Below, piece after piece: positions 47,903 through 56,110 of a stretch of DNA of 64,000 nt. Source of the DNA: Nocardia pneumoniae NBRC 100136 (GTDB lineage: Bacteria > Actinomycetota > Actinomycetes > Mycobacteriales > Mycobacteriaceae); assembly GCF_000308755.1 (NCBI RefSeq), contig NZ_BAGF01000023.1, positions 1 through 64,000 on the forward strand, read 5' to 3'. The notes below the pieces were generated by a model. That model saw only the letters and a program-made list of their open reading frames with translations. It did not search any database and was not told the origin of the DNA. The translations under genes and the position numbers were made by a program. The number at the start of each line of letters is the position of its first letter. Within the stretch, counting starts at the first letter, position 1.

Positions 47903-49079
47903 CCTCGGCCGCCAGCGCGGCCAGCGTGGCGGGCACCAGCGGCGCGGTGTCGAACTGGCCGGCGACCTCGACCAGCCACGCCAGCTCACCGGCCAGCGTG
48001 GATTGGTCCGGCTCGGTGAAGGATTCGTCGTCGAGGGTCGGTGGCAGGCCCAGCCGATGGGCCCGCAGCGCTGCGGCGATGCGCGCGGCTTCGATCGCGG
48101 CCGCCCGCGTGCGCTCCGGGACCGCCAGTTCGGTCGCCAGACGTTCGGCGACCGCGGTCGCCTCGGCGGACAGATGCGGCTGCAGGCGCAGCAGCCAGTC
48201 GCGAATCTCGATCACCCTGCGGTACACCCGGTCCCGCGCGTCCGGACGACGCAGGGACGTGTGCGCCAGCTCCGGGGCCACCTCCCGCAGGGCCAGCCAC
48301 AGCGGACGCAGCCGGGGCAGCGCCCGCAGTCGTGCGACCGTATGCAGCAGCCAGGGCGCCAGCGAGGGGCACAGGTAGCCGACCAGCATGACCGTCGCGC
48401 CGAGACTGGCGAACGCGGGCGCGATGTCGGTGTTGAGGCGGCGCAGCCCGATGCCGAACCACGCCGCGACGATCGCGATCACCTTGCCCACGCTGTAGCC
48501 GAGCGCGATGGTGCTGCCCACCGCGAGCAGCCGCAGGCCGCGCCGCAACCAGATCTGGTCGACCTCACCGATCCACCCGCGGCACAGCAGAATGATCCGG
48601 ATCAGCGCCGCCGAGTACACGGTGAGATAGACGCCGAGGAACGCCACCGCCAGCGGGACCTTCGCGTAATGGTCGTCGAAGTCGGTGGGATGGCTCTCGT
48701 CGTGCACCGGGGCCATCGTGAACAACAGCGCCAGCACCGCGAGCACGAGCAACGGCAGCGCGAGGATGCGCCGCCCGGCTCGATTGTCCGGCTCCTGGGG
48801 CGCCACCATGAACCCGGTCCACACGATCTGGGCGAGAACGGCGGTCGCGATGGCGCCGTACACGACGAGCGAAGCCAGATTGGGAATGCTGGAAACGTCT
48901 CCCAGCCAGGTATAGGTCTGCGGCACAGCGGCTTCGAACCCGATCCCCGCGGCGAGAATCGCGAACGCCACGGCCCAGCGGGCGGGATTGTCCGGGCTGC
49001 GCAGAGCGAGTCCGATGCGCCACAGGAACGCCGCGAACGCGAACGCGCCGATGCCGCCGTACACCGCCGCGAACCACAT
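47844..49079 (-). CDS. MAB_1171c-type multi-spanning membrane protein
   Basis: The 411-residue protein has about seven transmembrane helices in the first 240 residues. A cytosolic helical domain follows (about 250-400; ARDRVYRRVIEIRDWLLRLQPHLS and SLAGELAWLVEVAGQF-like). Proteins of this architecture are annotated as MAB_1171c family putative transporters in mycobacteria, nocardiae and streptomycetes, though transport has not been shown to my knowledge. It starts 4 bp after the ImmA/IrrE peptidase stop and completes an XRE-peptidase-membrane-protein unit, suggesting a sensor role. Confidence 0.82.
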   Translation of the reverse strand: MWFAAVYGGIGAFAFAAFLWRIGLALRSPDNPARWAVAFAILAAGIGFEAAVPQTYTWLGDVSSIPNLASLVVYGAIATAVLAQIVWTGFMVAPQEPDNRAGRRILALPLLVLAVLALLFTMAPVHDESHPTDFDDHYAKVPLAVAFLGVYLTVYSAALIRIILLCRGWIGEVDQIWLRRGLRLLAVGSTIALGYSVGKVIAIVAAWFGIGLRRLNTDIAPAFASLGATVMLVGYLCPSLAPWLLHTVARLRALPRLRPLWLALREVAPELAHTSLRRPDARDRVYRRVIEIRDWLLRLQPHLSAEATAVAERLATELAVPERTRAAAIEAARIAAALRAHRLGLPPTLDDESFTEPDQSTLAGELAWLVEVAGQFDTAPLVPATLAALAAEVNTGGSAPAHDGSAPPPTR

Positions 49080-49083
49080 CGGC

Positions 49084-49641
49084 TCAGCCCTGTCCTGGAC
49101 CGAGCGCGGCCAGCAGCCGACGCGCGGCGACGGGCGCGGAGTCGGGCAGCACCCACTCCTCCCGGGCGGTCCAGTGCGTGATGTGATGGGCCATCAGCAT
49201 ATTCGCGATGTCCTCCGCCTCCTGCTCCTGCGGCTGGGCGTAACTGGTGCGGCCGAGCATGCGCCGCACGACCGCCGGGTCGATATTCGGGGCGAGCAGA
49301 CCCACCGCCTCCGCGCCGCGCACGTCGACGGTGCGATGCCCGGCCAGCAGATGACCGAGCTCGTGACAGACGATGTGGTCTTGGTGCACCTTCGAGGTAT
49401 TGCGCTGGTAGGCAATGAAATCGATCGTTTCGGTGACCAGCAGGCCACCGGTGAGCCCGGTTACCGCGAAGCTTTCCGGGCGCAGCCGCAGCGGCCGGGC
49501 GCGGCGCTCGGCCACCGCCTCGGCGAGCTCCGCGACGGTGAACCGGCCGGGTAGTCCGAGGCCGCGCAGTTCGCGCCGCAGCCATCGACGATCCAGCACC
49601 GGCTGGTCACCTCCGTCCTCGCTCCACGCCGCGATCCGCAT
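49084..49641 (-). CDS. ImmA/IrrE-family metallopeptidase
   Basis: The 185-residue protein has the zinc motif HELGH (93-97) in IVCHELGHLLAGH and a downstream EQEAEDIAN (about 139-147) that supplies the third ligand, as in ImmA/IrrE proteases. Family members cleave a cognate XRE-type repressor: ImmA acts on ImmR, IrrE on DdrO. Here an XRE gene ends 3 bp upstream, making it the likely substrate. Downstream lies the membrane protein, a plausible source of signal. Confidence 0.88.
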   Translation of the reverse strand: MRIAAWSEDGGDQPVLDRRWLRRELRGLGLPGRFTVAELAEAVAERRARPLRLRPESFAVTGLTGGLLVTETIDFIAYQRNTSKVHQDHIVCHELGHLLAGHRTVDVRGAEAVGLLAPNIDPAVVRRMLGRTSYAQPQEQEAEDIANMLMAHHITHWTAREEWVLPDSAPVAARRLLAALGPGQG

Positions 49642-49644
49642 CGC

Positions 49645-50088
49645 TCACTCGCGTTCTTCGTTCTCGATGCGTCGCAGGATGTCCAGCATCGCCAGCACCG
49701 ACTCCGCGCGGACGGTACCCTGTTGCAGCCCGTCGCGCAGCACCAACTCCAGCACTTCGTGTTCGGCATTTCCCTTGAGCGCGTTGATCAATGCCAGTTC
49801 GCTGCCCCGCGCGGCGGCCAGCCGCGGATCGGTGAACGGGTCGAGGCTGTCGAGCCCGAAGTAGCCGCGGAACACCTCCAGCGTCTCGTAGGACGGGTTC
49901 ACCGCCTGCCCCGTGCGCAGCTTCCAGAGGTAGTTCGCGGACAGGCGCGCTCCGGTGGTGCGGTGGATGTCCTCGGCCAGAGCCCGGTGGGTGATCTCCA
50001 CGGACCGTCCGTCTTTGCTCGCGGGCGGGTGCATTCCATTGATCAGCGCGTTGAGAGCCCGGGTGAACGGGTGTGGATCCTCCCCCAT
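49645..50088 (-). CDS. XRE-type regulator paired with ImmA/IrrE peptidase
   Basis: The 147-residue protein has a helix-turn-helix in which ALAEDIHRTTGARLSANYLWKLRTGQAVNPSYETLEVFRGYFG (about 37-79) fits the XRE pattern. A C-terminal helical segment follows (about 95-145). It is the first gene of a tightly spaced three-gene unit. Upstream, TATGAT (50130-50135, minus strand) may be its -10, and the CCTGT-AGTTG-ACAGG repeat just downstream of the predicted start could be its autoregulatory operator. Confidence 0.86.
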   Translation of the reverse strand: MGEDPHPFTRALNALINGMHPPASKDGRSVEITHRALAEDIHRTTGARLSANYLWKLRTGQAVNPSYETLEVFRGYFGLDSLDPFTDPRLAAARGSELALINALKGNAEHEVLELVLRDGLQQGTVRAESVLAMLDILRRIENEERE

Positions 50089-50101
50089 GGTCAGCGTGTC
50101 T

Positions 50102-50135
50102 CCTGTAGTTGACAGGGTCTGTGTCGTAGATCATA
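50102..50135 (-). promoter_or_regulatory. Promoter and candidate operator of the XRE-peptidase unit
   Basis: On the minus strand TATGAT at 50135-50130 is a good -10. The inverted repeat at 50102-50116 (arms CCTGT and ACAGG, 5-base centre) would then lie roughly 8-22 bases into the transcript, a typical repressor position. The stretch up to the P450 stop at 50272 shows nothing else. Confidence 0.5.
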
Positions 50136-50271
50136 CTCGTCCGTGCTCCGCCAGCGCATGCCGGTGTGGCCGCATCGAACGCCGTGCCCGTGGCGATGCT
50201 CCGGGCGGCCGCGAGAGGCCCGGCTCGCGAGAGCGGCAGCAGGTGGGGCGATCATCGTCGCTCGCCCCATC

Positions 50272-51462
50272 TCAACGGAGCTTCATCGGCAGCGTGAGCG
50301 GTCCGCGATGCCGGAAACCGGAGCGCCAGACGATGTCCCGCTCGTCCACCCGCAGCACCGAATCCGGCCACCGGGTCAGGATGTGGTCCAGAATCGCCAC
50401 GGTCAGCGTGTGCACCAGCGCGTTGCCCAAGCAGGCGTGCACTCCATAACCGAGCGCGAGCTGCGCGCCGCGGTCTCTGGTCAGATCCAATTCCTCGGAC
50501 CGGTCGAAGATTTCCGGATCGTGATTGGCGGAGGCGAGACACAGCAGCACGGTCTGTCCGGGCTGGATCGTGGTCTCGCCGATGGTGAGCTCGGTCGTCG
50601 CGAACCGCGGCCCGGCGAGCACCTGCGGGGACAGATAGCGCAGCAGCTCGTCCACCGCGCCCTGCTTGTCGGGCATCGCGCGCAGCAGCTCGCGCTGGTC
50701 CGGGCGGGGAAGCAAGGCGAGCACCGATCCGGCGATCAGATCGACCAGCACCTCGTACCAGACGAACAGCAGGTAGAACAGCAGCCCGGCCAGTTCGTCG
50801 GCGCTAGGTGACCCGGACCGGGCGTGCGCGGCCACCAGGCGGCCGAGCACGGTGTCCGCGCGGTGCGTGCGCGCGTGTGCGGTGGCATCGGTGATGATCG
50901 CCAGCATCGTGGTCAGCGTGTCGCGTGCGCGCGGGGGCGAGGCCGCGGGCAGCAGCGTCGAATTAGCCCAGCCGAGCAGGCTTTTCCGGGTCGGCTCGTC
51001 GAGACCGAGCAGCTCCCCGAGGATCGCCGCGGGCAAAGGCACCGCGAGGCGTTCGACCAGATCGATCGGCTCACCCGAATCGACCTCGCGCAGCAGTGAA
51101 TTCACCAGGCCGGGAGCCAGCTCGGTCCACTCGGCCAGCCGCCGCGGCGACAGCTCGGCAGTCACCAGACCGCGCAACCGCGCATGGTCGGCCGGGGCGG
51201 CGTTGAGCAGGTTGTCCAGCGGTGGCGGCACGGCGAAGCCGCGATAGTCCTCCGCGTTCGCATAGTGGGCCCGCGTGGACAGCCGGTGGTCCAGCAATCC
51301 GGCGCGCACGTCGCGGTATCGGGTCACCAGCCAGGCCGGGGGACCGTCGGGCGTGCGGATTCGGTGCACGCCGCCCGCGGTGCGCAACCGATCGAGTGTG
51401 GGCCACGGGTCCCGCGCGAAGTCGGAGTCGAACACGTCCGTCACCTGGTCATCATCCCGCAC
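50272..51462 (-). CDS. Cytochrome P450 with atypical I helix
   Basis: The 396-residue protein has the haem ligand Cys344 in GYGVHACLGN and the ExxR pair Glu272/Arg275 (DELLRYLSP), with P450 helices throughout. The I helix, normally AGx(D/E)T, reads LLFYLLFVWYEVLVD (about 228-241). The acid is kept, but the Gly and the proton-relay Thr are replaced, so oxygen activation may be unusual. Redox partners are not adjacent. It lies upstream of the XRE-peptidase-membrane unit on the same strand, with a 183-bp gap. The GTG start is uncertain; a GTG at 51444 is possible. Confidence 0.88.
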   Translation of the reverse strand: MRDDDQVTDVFDSDFARDPWPTLDRLRTAGGVHRIRTPDGPPAWLVTRYRDVRAGLLDHRLSTRAHYANAEDYRGFAVPPPLDNLLNAAPADHARLRGLVTAELSPRRLAEWTELAPGLVNSLLREVDSGEPIDLVERLAVPLPAAILGELLGLDEPTRKSLLGWANSTLLPAASPPRARDTLTTMLAIITDATAHARTHRADTVLGRLVAAHARSGSPSADELAGLLFYLLFVWYEVLVDLIAGSVLALLPRPDQRELLRAMPDKQGAVDELLRYLSPQVLAGPRFATTELTIGETTIQPGQTVLLCLASANHDPEIFDRSEELDLTRDRGAQLALGYGVHACLGNALVHTLTVAILDHILTRWPDSVLRVDERDIVWRSGFRHRGPLTLPMKLR

Positions 51463-51561
51463 ACCCGTGCTAGGGATGCCGATGATGCGTGGACTGCCCG
51501 CGAAGCGGGCGCATGTGGCGCCGGGATACCCGGCCGGTGGCGCGCACCGCCCGAGACGCGA

Positions 51562-51753
51562 TCAGGAGGCGGCGGCTCCGGTCTGCCGGATGGCGTCGAG
51601 CACCTCGCCGTAGGTGAGGGTGGAATTCACCAGGGCGCGCTCGGACGGCACATCGATGTCGACCGAATCGATGCCGTTGACCCCGCGCAGTGACGATTCG
51701 ATCGCCGACGCGGACTCCCTGGTCACATTGTGCAAAGTAATCGTGTACGTCAT
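51562..51753 (-). CDS. HMA-like small protein lacking the metal-binding cysteines
   Basis: The 63-residue product has the beta-alpha-beta-beta-alpha-beta pattern of copper chaperones (TITLHNVTRESASAIESSLRGVNGIDSVDIDVPSERALV), but the GMTCxxC loop is NVTRESA. It therefore has no cysteine thiolates for copper. The ATG giving MTYTITLHN starts at the first strand and is preferred over the longer in-frame start. It is not next to a copper ATPase. It may bind another ligand or be decaying. Confidence 0.7.
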   Translation of the reverse strand: MTYTITLHNVTRESASAIESSLRGVNGIDSVDIDVPSERALVNSTLTYGEVLDAIRQTGAAAS

Positions 51754-51867
51754 GCGTTTCGCATAGACCGATTCGCAGGATGCAAACAATCGGTTTCGCT
51801 CGGTTTGATCGCCCCTGCTCCGGGAATAGCGGAGTTGTCATACAACTCGACACAACATGGGATTGTC

Positions 51868-52281
51868 ATGATCATCATCATCGGGCTCGCCGTCTTGATC
51901 GCGGCGGTGATTATCGGGGTTGCCGCGGTGGTGGGCAACACCGGCGACGTCCAGCAATTCGCGGTATTCGACTACCAGTTCCACGACTCCACCGGAGCGC
52001 TGTTCGGTTACGGGATCGCGCTGGGTGCCATCGGGATGCTCGGGCTGGCGCTCGTGCTGTCCGGCGCCTGGCGGGTCACCCGGCGCGGCGCGGTGGCACG
52101 TCGTGAGCTCAGGCAGTCTCGCCGCGAGATGGCGGCGGTACGGCGTGATCTCGCGGCGGAGACTCCTGAGGCAGGCGCGCGGCCCACCAGCGAGCCAGCG
52201 TGGCGGCGGTGGCTGCACACACCCGCGCGAGCCGAGCGGGGGAAGACGGCTTCCACCTCGAAACCGTTGACCGCGAAATAA
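51868..52281 (+). CDS. Two-helix membrane protein with basic tail
   Basis: The 137-residue protein has hydrophobic helices at about 2-22 and 45-68, separated by a polar loop (VGNTGDVQQFAVFDYQFHDS). A basic cytosolic tail rich in Arg and Glu follows (RRGAVARRELRQSRREMAAVRRDLAAE), predicted as a short coiled coil. It is reminiscent of LapA-type proteins but I do not assign it firmly. Two further short stress-type genes follow at 24- and 26-bp gaps, so it likely heads a small operon. Confidence 0.68.
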   Translation: MIIIIGLAVLIAAVIIGVAAVVGNTGDVQQFAVFDYQFHDSTGALFGYGIALGAIGMLGLALVLSGAWRVTRRGAVARRELRQSRREMAAVRRDLAAETPEAGARPTSEPAWRRWLHTPARAERGKTASTSKPLTAK

Positions 52282-52305
52282 TTATCGAGAAAAGGAAATA
52301 CGGCA

Positions 52306-52461
52306 ATGATTATTCTCGGCCTCATCCTCTTGGTCCTGGGCTGGCTGCTCGGAATTCCACTGCTCACCACTGCGGGCATCATCGTGCTGATCATCGGTCT
52401 GGTGCTGTTGATCGCGGGCTCGGTGGGCCGTCCGGTCGGTGGCCGCCGCTGGTACTACTAG
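52306..52461 (+). CDS. DUF6131 hydrophobic mini-protein
   Basis: The 51-residue product is MIILGLILLVLGWLLGIP followed by a second hydrophobic helix, and ends RPVGGRRWYY. This is the typical actinobacterial DUF6131 form. Both halves are membrane helices with a short Gly-Pro turn. AAAGGA lies about ten bases upstream of the ATG. It lies between the two-helix membrane protein and a CsbD gene on the same strand. Function unknown. Confidence 0.75.
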   Translation: MIILGLILLVLGWLLGIPLLTTAGIIVLIIGLVLLIAGSVGRPVGGRRWYY

Positions 52462-52487
52462 CGGCCTCGGCGAGGCAGGAGTTGATC

Positions 52488-52661
52488 ATGAAGTTCGAAG
52501 ATCGCCTCACCCACCGAGCGCGGGCCACCCGGGGCAGGGTGAAGAGATTCCTCGGTAAAGCGACGGGAAACTCCCGGCTGAAGAACGAGGGGCGTCGTGA
52601 GCAGGCGCGCGGCAACCTGGAACGCGCCGCGGACAAACTACGGGATGCGTTCCGGCGCTGA
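52488..52661 (+). CDS. CsbD-family stress-response protein
   Basis: The 57-residue basic, helical protein has the CsbD pattern TRGRVKRFLGKATGNSRLKNEGRREQARGNLERAADKLRDAF. CsbD proteins are induced by general stress in Bacillus and other bacteria; their molecular role is unknown. AGGA lies eight bases before the ATG. It closes a three-gene run and is followed by a strong stem-loop. Confidence 0.82.
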   Translation: MKFEDRLTHRARATRGRVKRFLGKATGNSRLKNEGRREQARGNLERAADKLRDAFRR

Positions 52662-52672
52662 TCCGAGATCGG

Positions 52673-52714
52673 CCGGTGCCATGCGGGCGGCGAGGAGCCG
52701 CCGCGTGGCACCGG
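52673..52714. terminator. Bidirectional stem-loop between CsbD and VIT1/CCC1 genes
   Basis: CCGGTGCCA (52673-52681) pairs with TGGCACCGG (52706-52714), and the stem continues inward with G-C pairs. It lies between convergent stops at 52661 (plus) and 52748 (minus). Confidence 0.68.
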
Positions 52715-52747
52715 CTCGCCCGCGTCCCGGGGTCAGCGCGCTCCGGA

Positions 52748-53476
52748 TCAGATTCCGGCCACGTCGGCGAGCTGCCCGATGCCGTAGGTGACGCCCATGG
52801 CCAGCGCGCCACCCAGCACCACCCGGATCACCGCGCGTCCGCGCGGGCTTCCGCCCAGCCGGGCACTGATCGAACCGGTGATCGCCAGGGCCGCCAGCAC
52901 GGCCGCGAAGGTGACCGGGATGCGTGCGGTGACCGGCGGCAACAGGATGGCCAGCAGGGGAAGCAACGCGCCGAGTATGAAGGACACCGCCGAGGAGAAC
53001 GCCGCCTGCCAGGGATTGGTCAGCTCGGCGGGGTTGAGGCCGAGTTCGGCTTCGGCGTGCGCGGTGAAGGCGTCGTGCGCGGTGAGTTCTTCGGCGACCT
53101 TGCGCGCCGTCTCCGCCGTCAGCCCCTTGGCTTGGTAGATCCCGGCGAGCTCGGCCAACTCGTAGTCCGGCTCGTCGCGCAACTCCTTGCGTTCTTTCGC
53201 CAGCAGGGCACGCTCGGAATCGCGCTGGGTGCTGACCGAGACGTATTCGCCCACCGCCATCGAGATCGCTCCGGCCGACAGGCCCGCGATACCCGCGGTG
53301 AACAGCGCCGCCGTGTCGGTCGTGGCCGCGGCGACGCCGACGACCAGGCCCGCGGTGGACACGATGCCGTCGTTGGCGCCGAGCACCCCGGCGCGCAACC
53401 AGTTCAGCTTGGACGCGAAGCCGACACCGTGTGGCTCGTGCGGATGGGGCCCGGGTATGCCGATCGTGCCGTCCAT
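52748..53476 (-). CDS. VIT1/CCC1-family iron/manganese transporter
   Basis: The 242-residue protein has the family signature LRAGVLGANDGIVSTAGLVVGVAAA on the first helix and AISMAVGEYVSVSTQRDSE on the second. An acidic cytosolic metal-binding helical insert follows (about 90-140), then three more helices. These transporters export or sequester Fe2+ or Mn2+. The ATG at 53476 gives full length. It may be co-transcribed with the small membrane gene upstream (31-bp gap). Confidence 0.9.
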   Translation of the reverse strand: MDGTIGIPGPHPHEPHGVGFASKLNWLRAGVLGANDGIVSTAGLVVGVAAATTDTAALFTAGIAGLSAGAISMAVGEYVSVSTQRDSERALLAKERKELRDEPDYELAELAGIYQAKGLTAETARKVAEELTAHDAFTAHAEAELGLNPAELTNPWQAAFSSAVSFILGALLPLLAILLPPVTARIPVTFAAVLAALAITGSISARLGGSPRGRAVIRVVLGGALAMGVTYGIGQLADVAGI

Positions 53477-53507
53477 GAACGCAGACTATGTCACCGCGGC
53501 CGATCCG

Positions 53508-53915
53508 CTAGGCGCTCGATGCGCCGGGTCTCGGCCCGGACGGCTGCTTCGGTTGGCGGCGGACCGCTGCCGGATGCGGAAGCATCGCGCGGTGGACGAT
53601 CTGCAGAACCAGTAGGAACAACACCGAAAGACCCGCGGTGGTGTAGTCGCCGAACAGCACGGCCAGCCCCGCGAACGCGGCGAACACCGGAATCTCCAGC
53701 AGCGTGCACCAGCGCAGGATCCGTAGTCGCCGCGCGTTGACGGTCAGCCGCCGCACCCCGTCGTCGATGATGGTGAGCGCGGTCTCATAGCGCACCATGC
53801 CGTCACCGACCTGGACGAACATGTGCACCGCTTGGTCGCGACTGAGTTCGCCGAGCCAGGCACGGTCGATCAGGCGTTTGCCCTCCTCGGCGACCTCCTT
53901 GACAACCGCGTCCAT
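53508..53915 (-). CDS. Small membrane protein, unrecognised
   Basis: The 135-residue protein has a helical cytosolic N-domain (about 1-65; VVKEVAEEGKRLIDRAWLGELSRDQAVHMF). Two adjacent transmembrane helices follow (about 72-88 and 92-108), then a basic Pro-rich tail. I recognise no family. It lies between the helicase and the metal transporter on the same strand, and may share their promoter with the transporter. Confidence 0.7.
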   Translation of the reverse strand: MDAVVKEVAEEGKRLIDRAWLGELSRDQAVHMFVQVGDGMVRYETALTIIDDGVRRLTVNARRLRILRWCTLLEIPVFAAFAGLAVLFGDYTTAGLSVLFLLVLQIVHRAMLPHPAAVRRQPKQPSGPRPGASSA

Positions 53916-53991
53916 GCGGCCCCCTTCCCAGTGATCCCGGAGAGTCTAGCGGTCGAATGGCGCCTTCCCAGGAGGGATTCGAGGGCTGTGC

Positions 53992-55974
53992 TCAGGTGCG
54001 GTCGGGCTCCTGGCGGTCGTCTCGGACGCCGATCCAGGCGTAGTCGCGCGCCCGGGTGATCGCCACGAGCTTCTGCCGGTCGGCGAGCTCGGCACGCTCG
54101 CGGTTCGCGCCGGTCGGCGGCTGGGCGCCGCCGGACCAGGTCGGGTGGAAGACGGCCGCGAAGTCGAGTCCCTTGGCGCGGTGGACGGTGCCCACTTTGA
54201 CCGCGGCGCAGGGGGTTCCGTCGTACTCCGTCAGGGGCAGCGTCGCGATGCCGACCGCGTCCAGTCCGCCGATGAGCCGGTCGGCCTCCAGATTCGTCCT
54301 GGTCAGCACCGCGATGTCGGACAGCGGTCGGCCGCACTCGCGAATGCCGGTCACCAGTGCGCTCTCCAGGTAGTGGTCGGGTCCGCGCCAGATGTGCACC
54401 GCGCCGTCGGGCAGTGTCACGTCGGCGTCACGCAGCGCCACCCCGGACTCGCCGTCGAAATCGCCGAGGGCGTTCACCGCGTCGATTCCCGCCGCGTTTT
54501 CCCAGATGCGACGGCGATTGCGGTAGTTCACCCTGAGGATCTCGCCGCGGCCGCGCAAGGTGATGCCCGCGTCGGCCATCCGCCAGCCGCCCGCGTACAC
54601 CTGTTGCTGGCCGTCGCCGAGCAGTAGCAGCGGACTCGATCCGTTTCCACCAGCGATGGCGTGGGCCAGCCGGAGCCCGGCCAGCGTCATGTCCTGCACC
54701 TCGTCGACCACGACCGCGTCGTACGGTTGCGCGAGCGGTTCGTTGCGAATCTCGGCCAGCGCGATGGCGATGACGTCGCTGTAGTCGGAAATGCCACGCT
54801 CACGCATCTCGCGGACGTACGGGACATAGAGCTTGTGCCATACTTCGGCGCGTTGGGCATCGTCGAGTCGGATGCCATTGCGGTCGTGGCGTTCCGCGCT
54901 CTGATAGACGTCGAGATCATTGATCTCGCGGCCTTTGATGACGCGGTCGATCTCCTCACGCCAGTAGCTGTCGTGCGGTTCTATGGTCTCGAAATCGGCT
55001 CTCGCTCGCTCCCACACCCGGGCGAAAACGCGATCGGCGCCGACCGGGTCGAGCCGCGGTCGCGAGATCCGCTGCCCGATAAAATCCAGCGCCCAGGAAT
55101 GCAAACCGGCGAATTGGACACGTCCCTCCGTACCGGGCGCGAGCTGGCGGAAATACGTTTCCTGGCAGTTGGCCAGCGTCTTGACGAAAGTCGTGTACAG
55201 CTGACGTCCGGTGGATCGTTTCGCCTGCCTGGCCATGCGATGCAGCGCCACGACCGTCTTGCCCGTGCCTGCCGGCCCGGCCAGGCGTGCCGGCCCCGTG
55301 TACGTGCGCGACACCAGCGCCTCCTGGTCGGGATCGAGGAAGGTCATCCAGTGCTGGAACGGCCGGTGCAGTGCCGCATCGCGCTGTGCGGCGGTGACGT
55401 CGGACCGGTCGAGCAGGGCTGGAGCTTCGTGCGGCGGTTCCTCGATCTCCACCAGGTCGTACTCGACGGCCTGGTCGGCGACCGTGCTCGCGATCGCGTG
55501 CACCCGGCTCGGCCGCAACTGCCGATGACGTGCGCGGATCACCCGATCGAGCTCGGCGGGCGCGGCGAGGGCGAACCTGCCGTCCGCGCGGACGCCGATC
55601 TCGCCGGGAACGAGCAGCACGATCTGCACGTCGTGCGGAACGACCTTCTCTCGCCCGAACTGCACCCTGCCGAACTTCGCCTCGGCATGACGGCGGATTC
55701 CGTCCAGCCGGGCGGGCACGTCCTCGGCGAACCGCAACGCGAAGAGTCCGGTGCCGCAGATCAGCAGCGCGTGGGCGTGGTCGTCCGGCGGGTGCGCCGC
55801 GTTTCGATGAACGAGTAGACGCCGGTCCGGCTCCGCCAGCGCTTCGGCGAGAAACGACTGCTGCCGCGCGGTCAGTCCGGGAATGCGGCTGATCGCGTCC
55901 GCCACGCGCCCGGACCAGCTGTCGGCTCCACCCTGACCACCGGTGTGGCTGTGCTCAATTTCCGCTCGCCCCAT
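53992..55974 (-). CDS. SF1 (UvrD/Rep-like) helicase with degenerate NERD-like N-terminus
   Basis: The 660-residue protein has Walker A GPAGTGKT (233-240), Walker B/DEVQD in AVVVDEVQDM, and late motifs VNYRNRRRIWENA and KGLDFAAVF ... ITRARDY, a complete SF1A helicase core. Residues about 60-125 (DHAHALLICGTGLFAL and following) resemble a NERD-type nuclease domain but lack an obvious D-E-K active site. AAGGGGG is seven bases before the ATG. The longer ORF start at 56064 is not supported. Roles in repair or anti-phage defence are both possible; no neighbour decides. Confidence 0.85.
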   Translation of the reverse strand: MGRAEIEHSHTGGQGGADSWSGRVADAISRIPGLTARQQSFLAEALAEPDRRLLVHRNAAHPPDDHAHALLICGTGLFALRFAEDVPARLDGIRRHAEAKFGRVQFGREKVVPHDVQIVLLVPGEIGVRADGRFALAAPAELDRVIRARHRQLRPSRVHAIASTVADQAVEYDLVEIEEPPHEAPALLDRSDVTAAQRDAALHRPFQHWMTFLDPDQEALVSRTYTGPARLAGPAGTGKTVVALHRMARQAKRSTGRQLYTTFVKTLANCQETYFRQLAPGTEGRVQFAGLHSWALDFIGQRISRPRLDPVGADRVFARVWERARADFETIEPHDSYWREEIDRVIKGREINDLDVYQSAERHDRNGIRLDDAQRAEVWHKLYVPYVREMRERGISDYSDVIAIALAEIRNEPLAQPYDAVVVDEVQDMTLAGLRLAHAIAGGNGSSPLLLLGDGQQQVYAGGWRMADAGITLRGRGEILRVNYRNRRRIWENAAGIDAVNALGDFDGESGVALRDADVTLPDGAVHIWRGPDHYLESALVTGIRECGRPLSDIAVLTRTNLEADRLIGGLDAVGIATLPLTEYDGTPCAAVKVGTVHRAKGLDFAAVFHPTWSGGAQPPTGANRERAELADRQKLVAITRARDYAWIGVRDDRQEPDRT

Positions 55975-56110
55975 GGAATCCCCCTTCCGGCGCACACCTA
56001 CCCGGTATTCGACGGTAAAGACCGGGCGTCGAGGAAGGAATGGGTCGGCGGCTGTTCTGGGCAACCGTTATCGAAATGGGTGAATCGGAGGCTGGACCGT
56101 TGTCGCCCTG

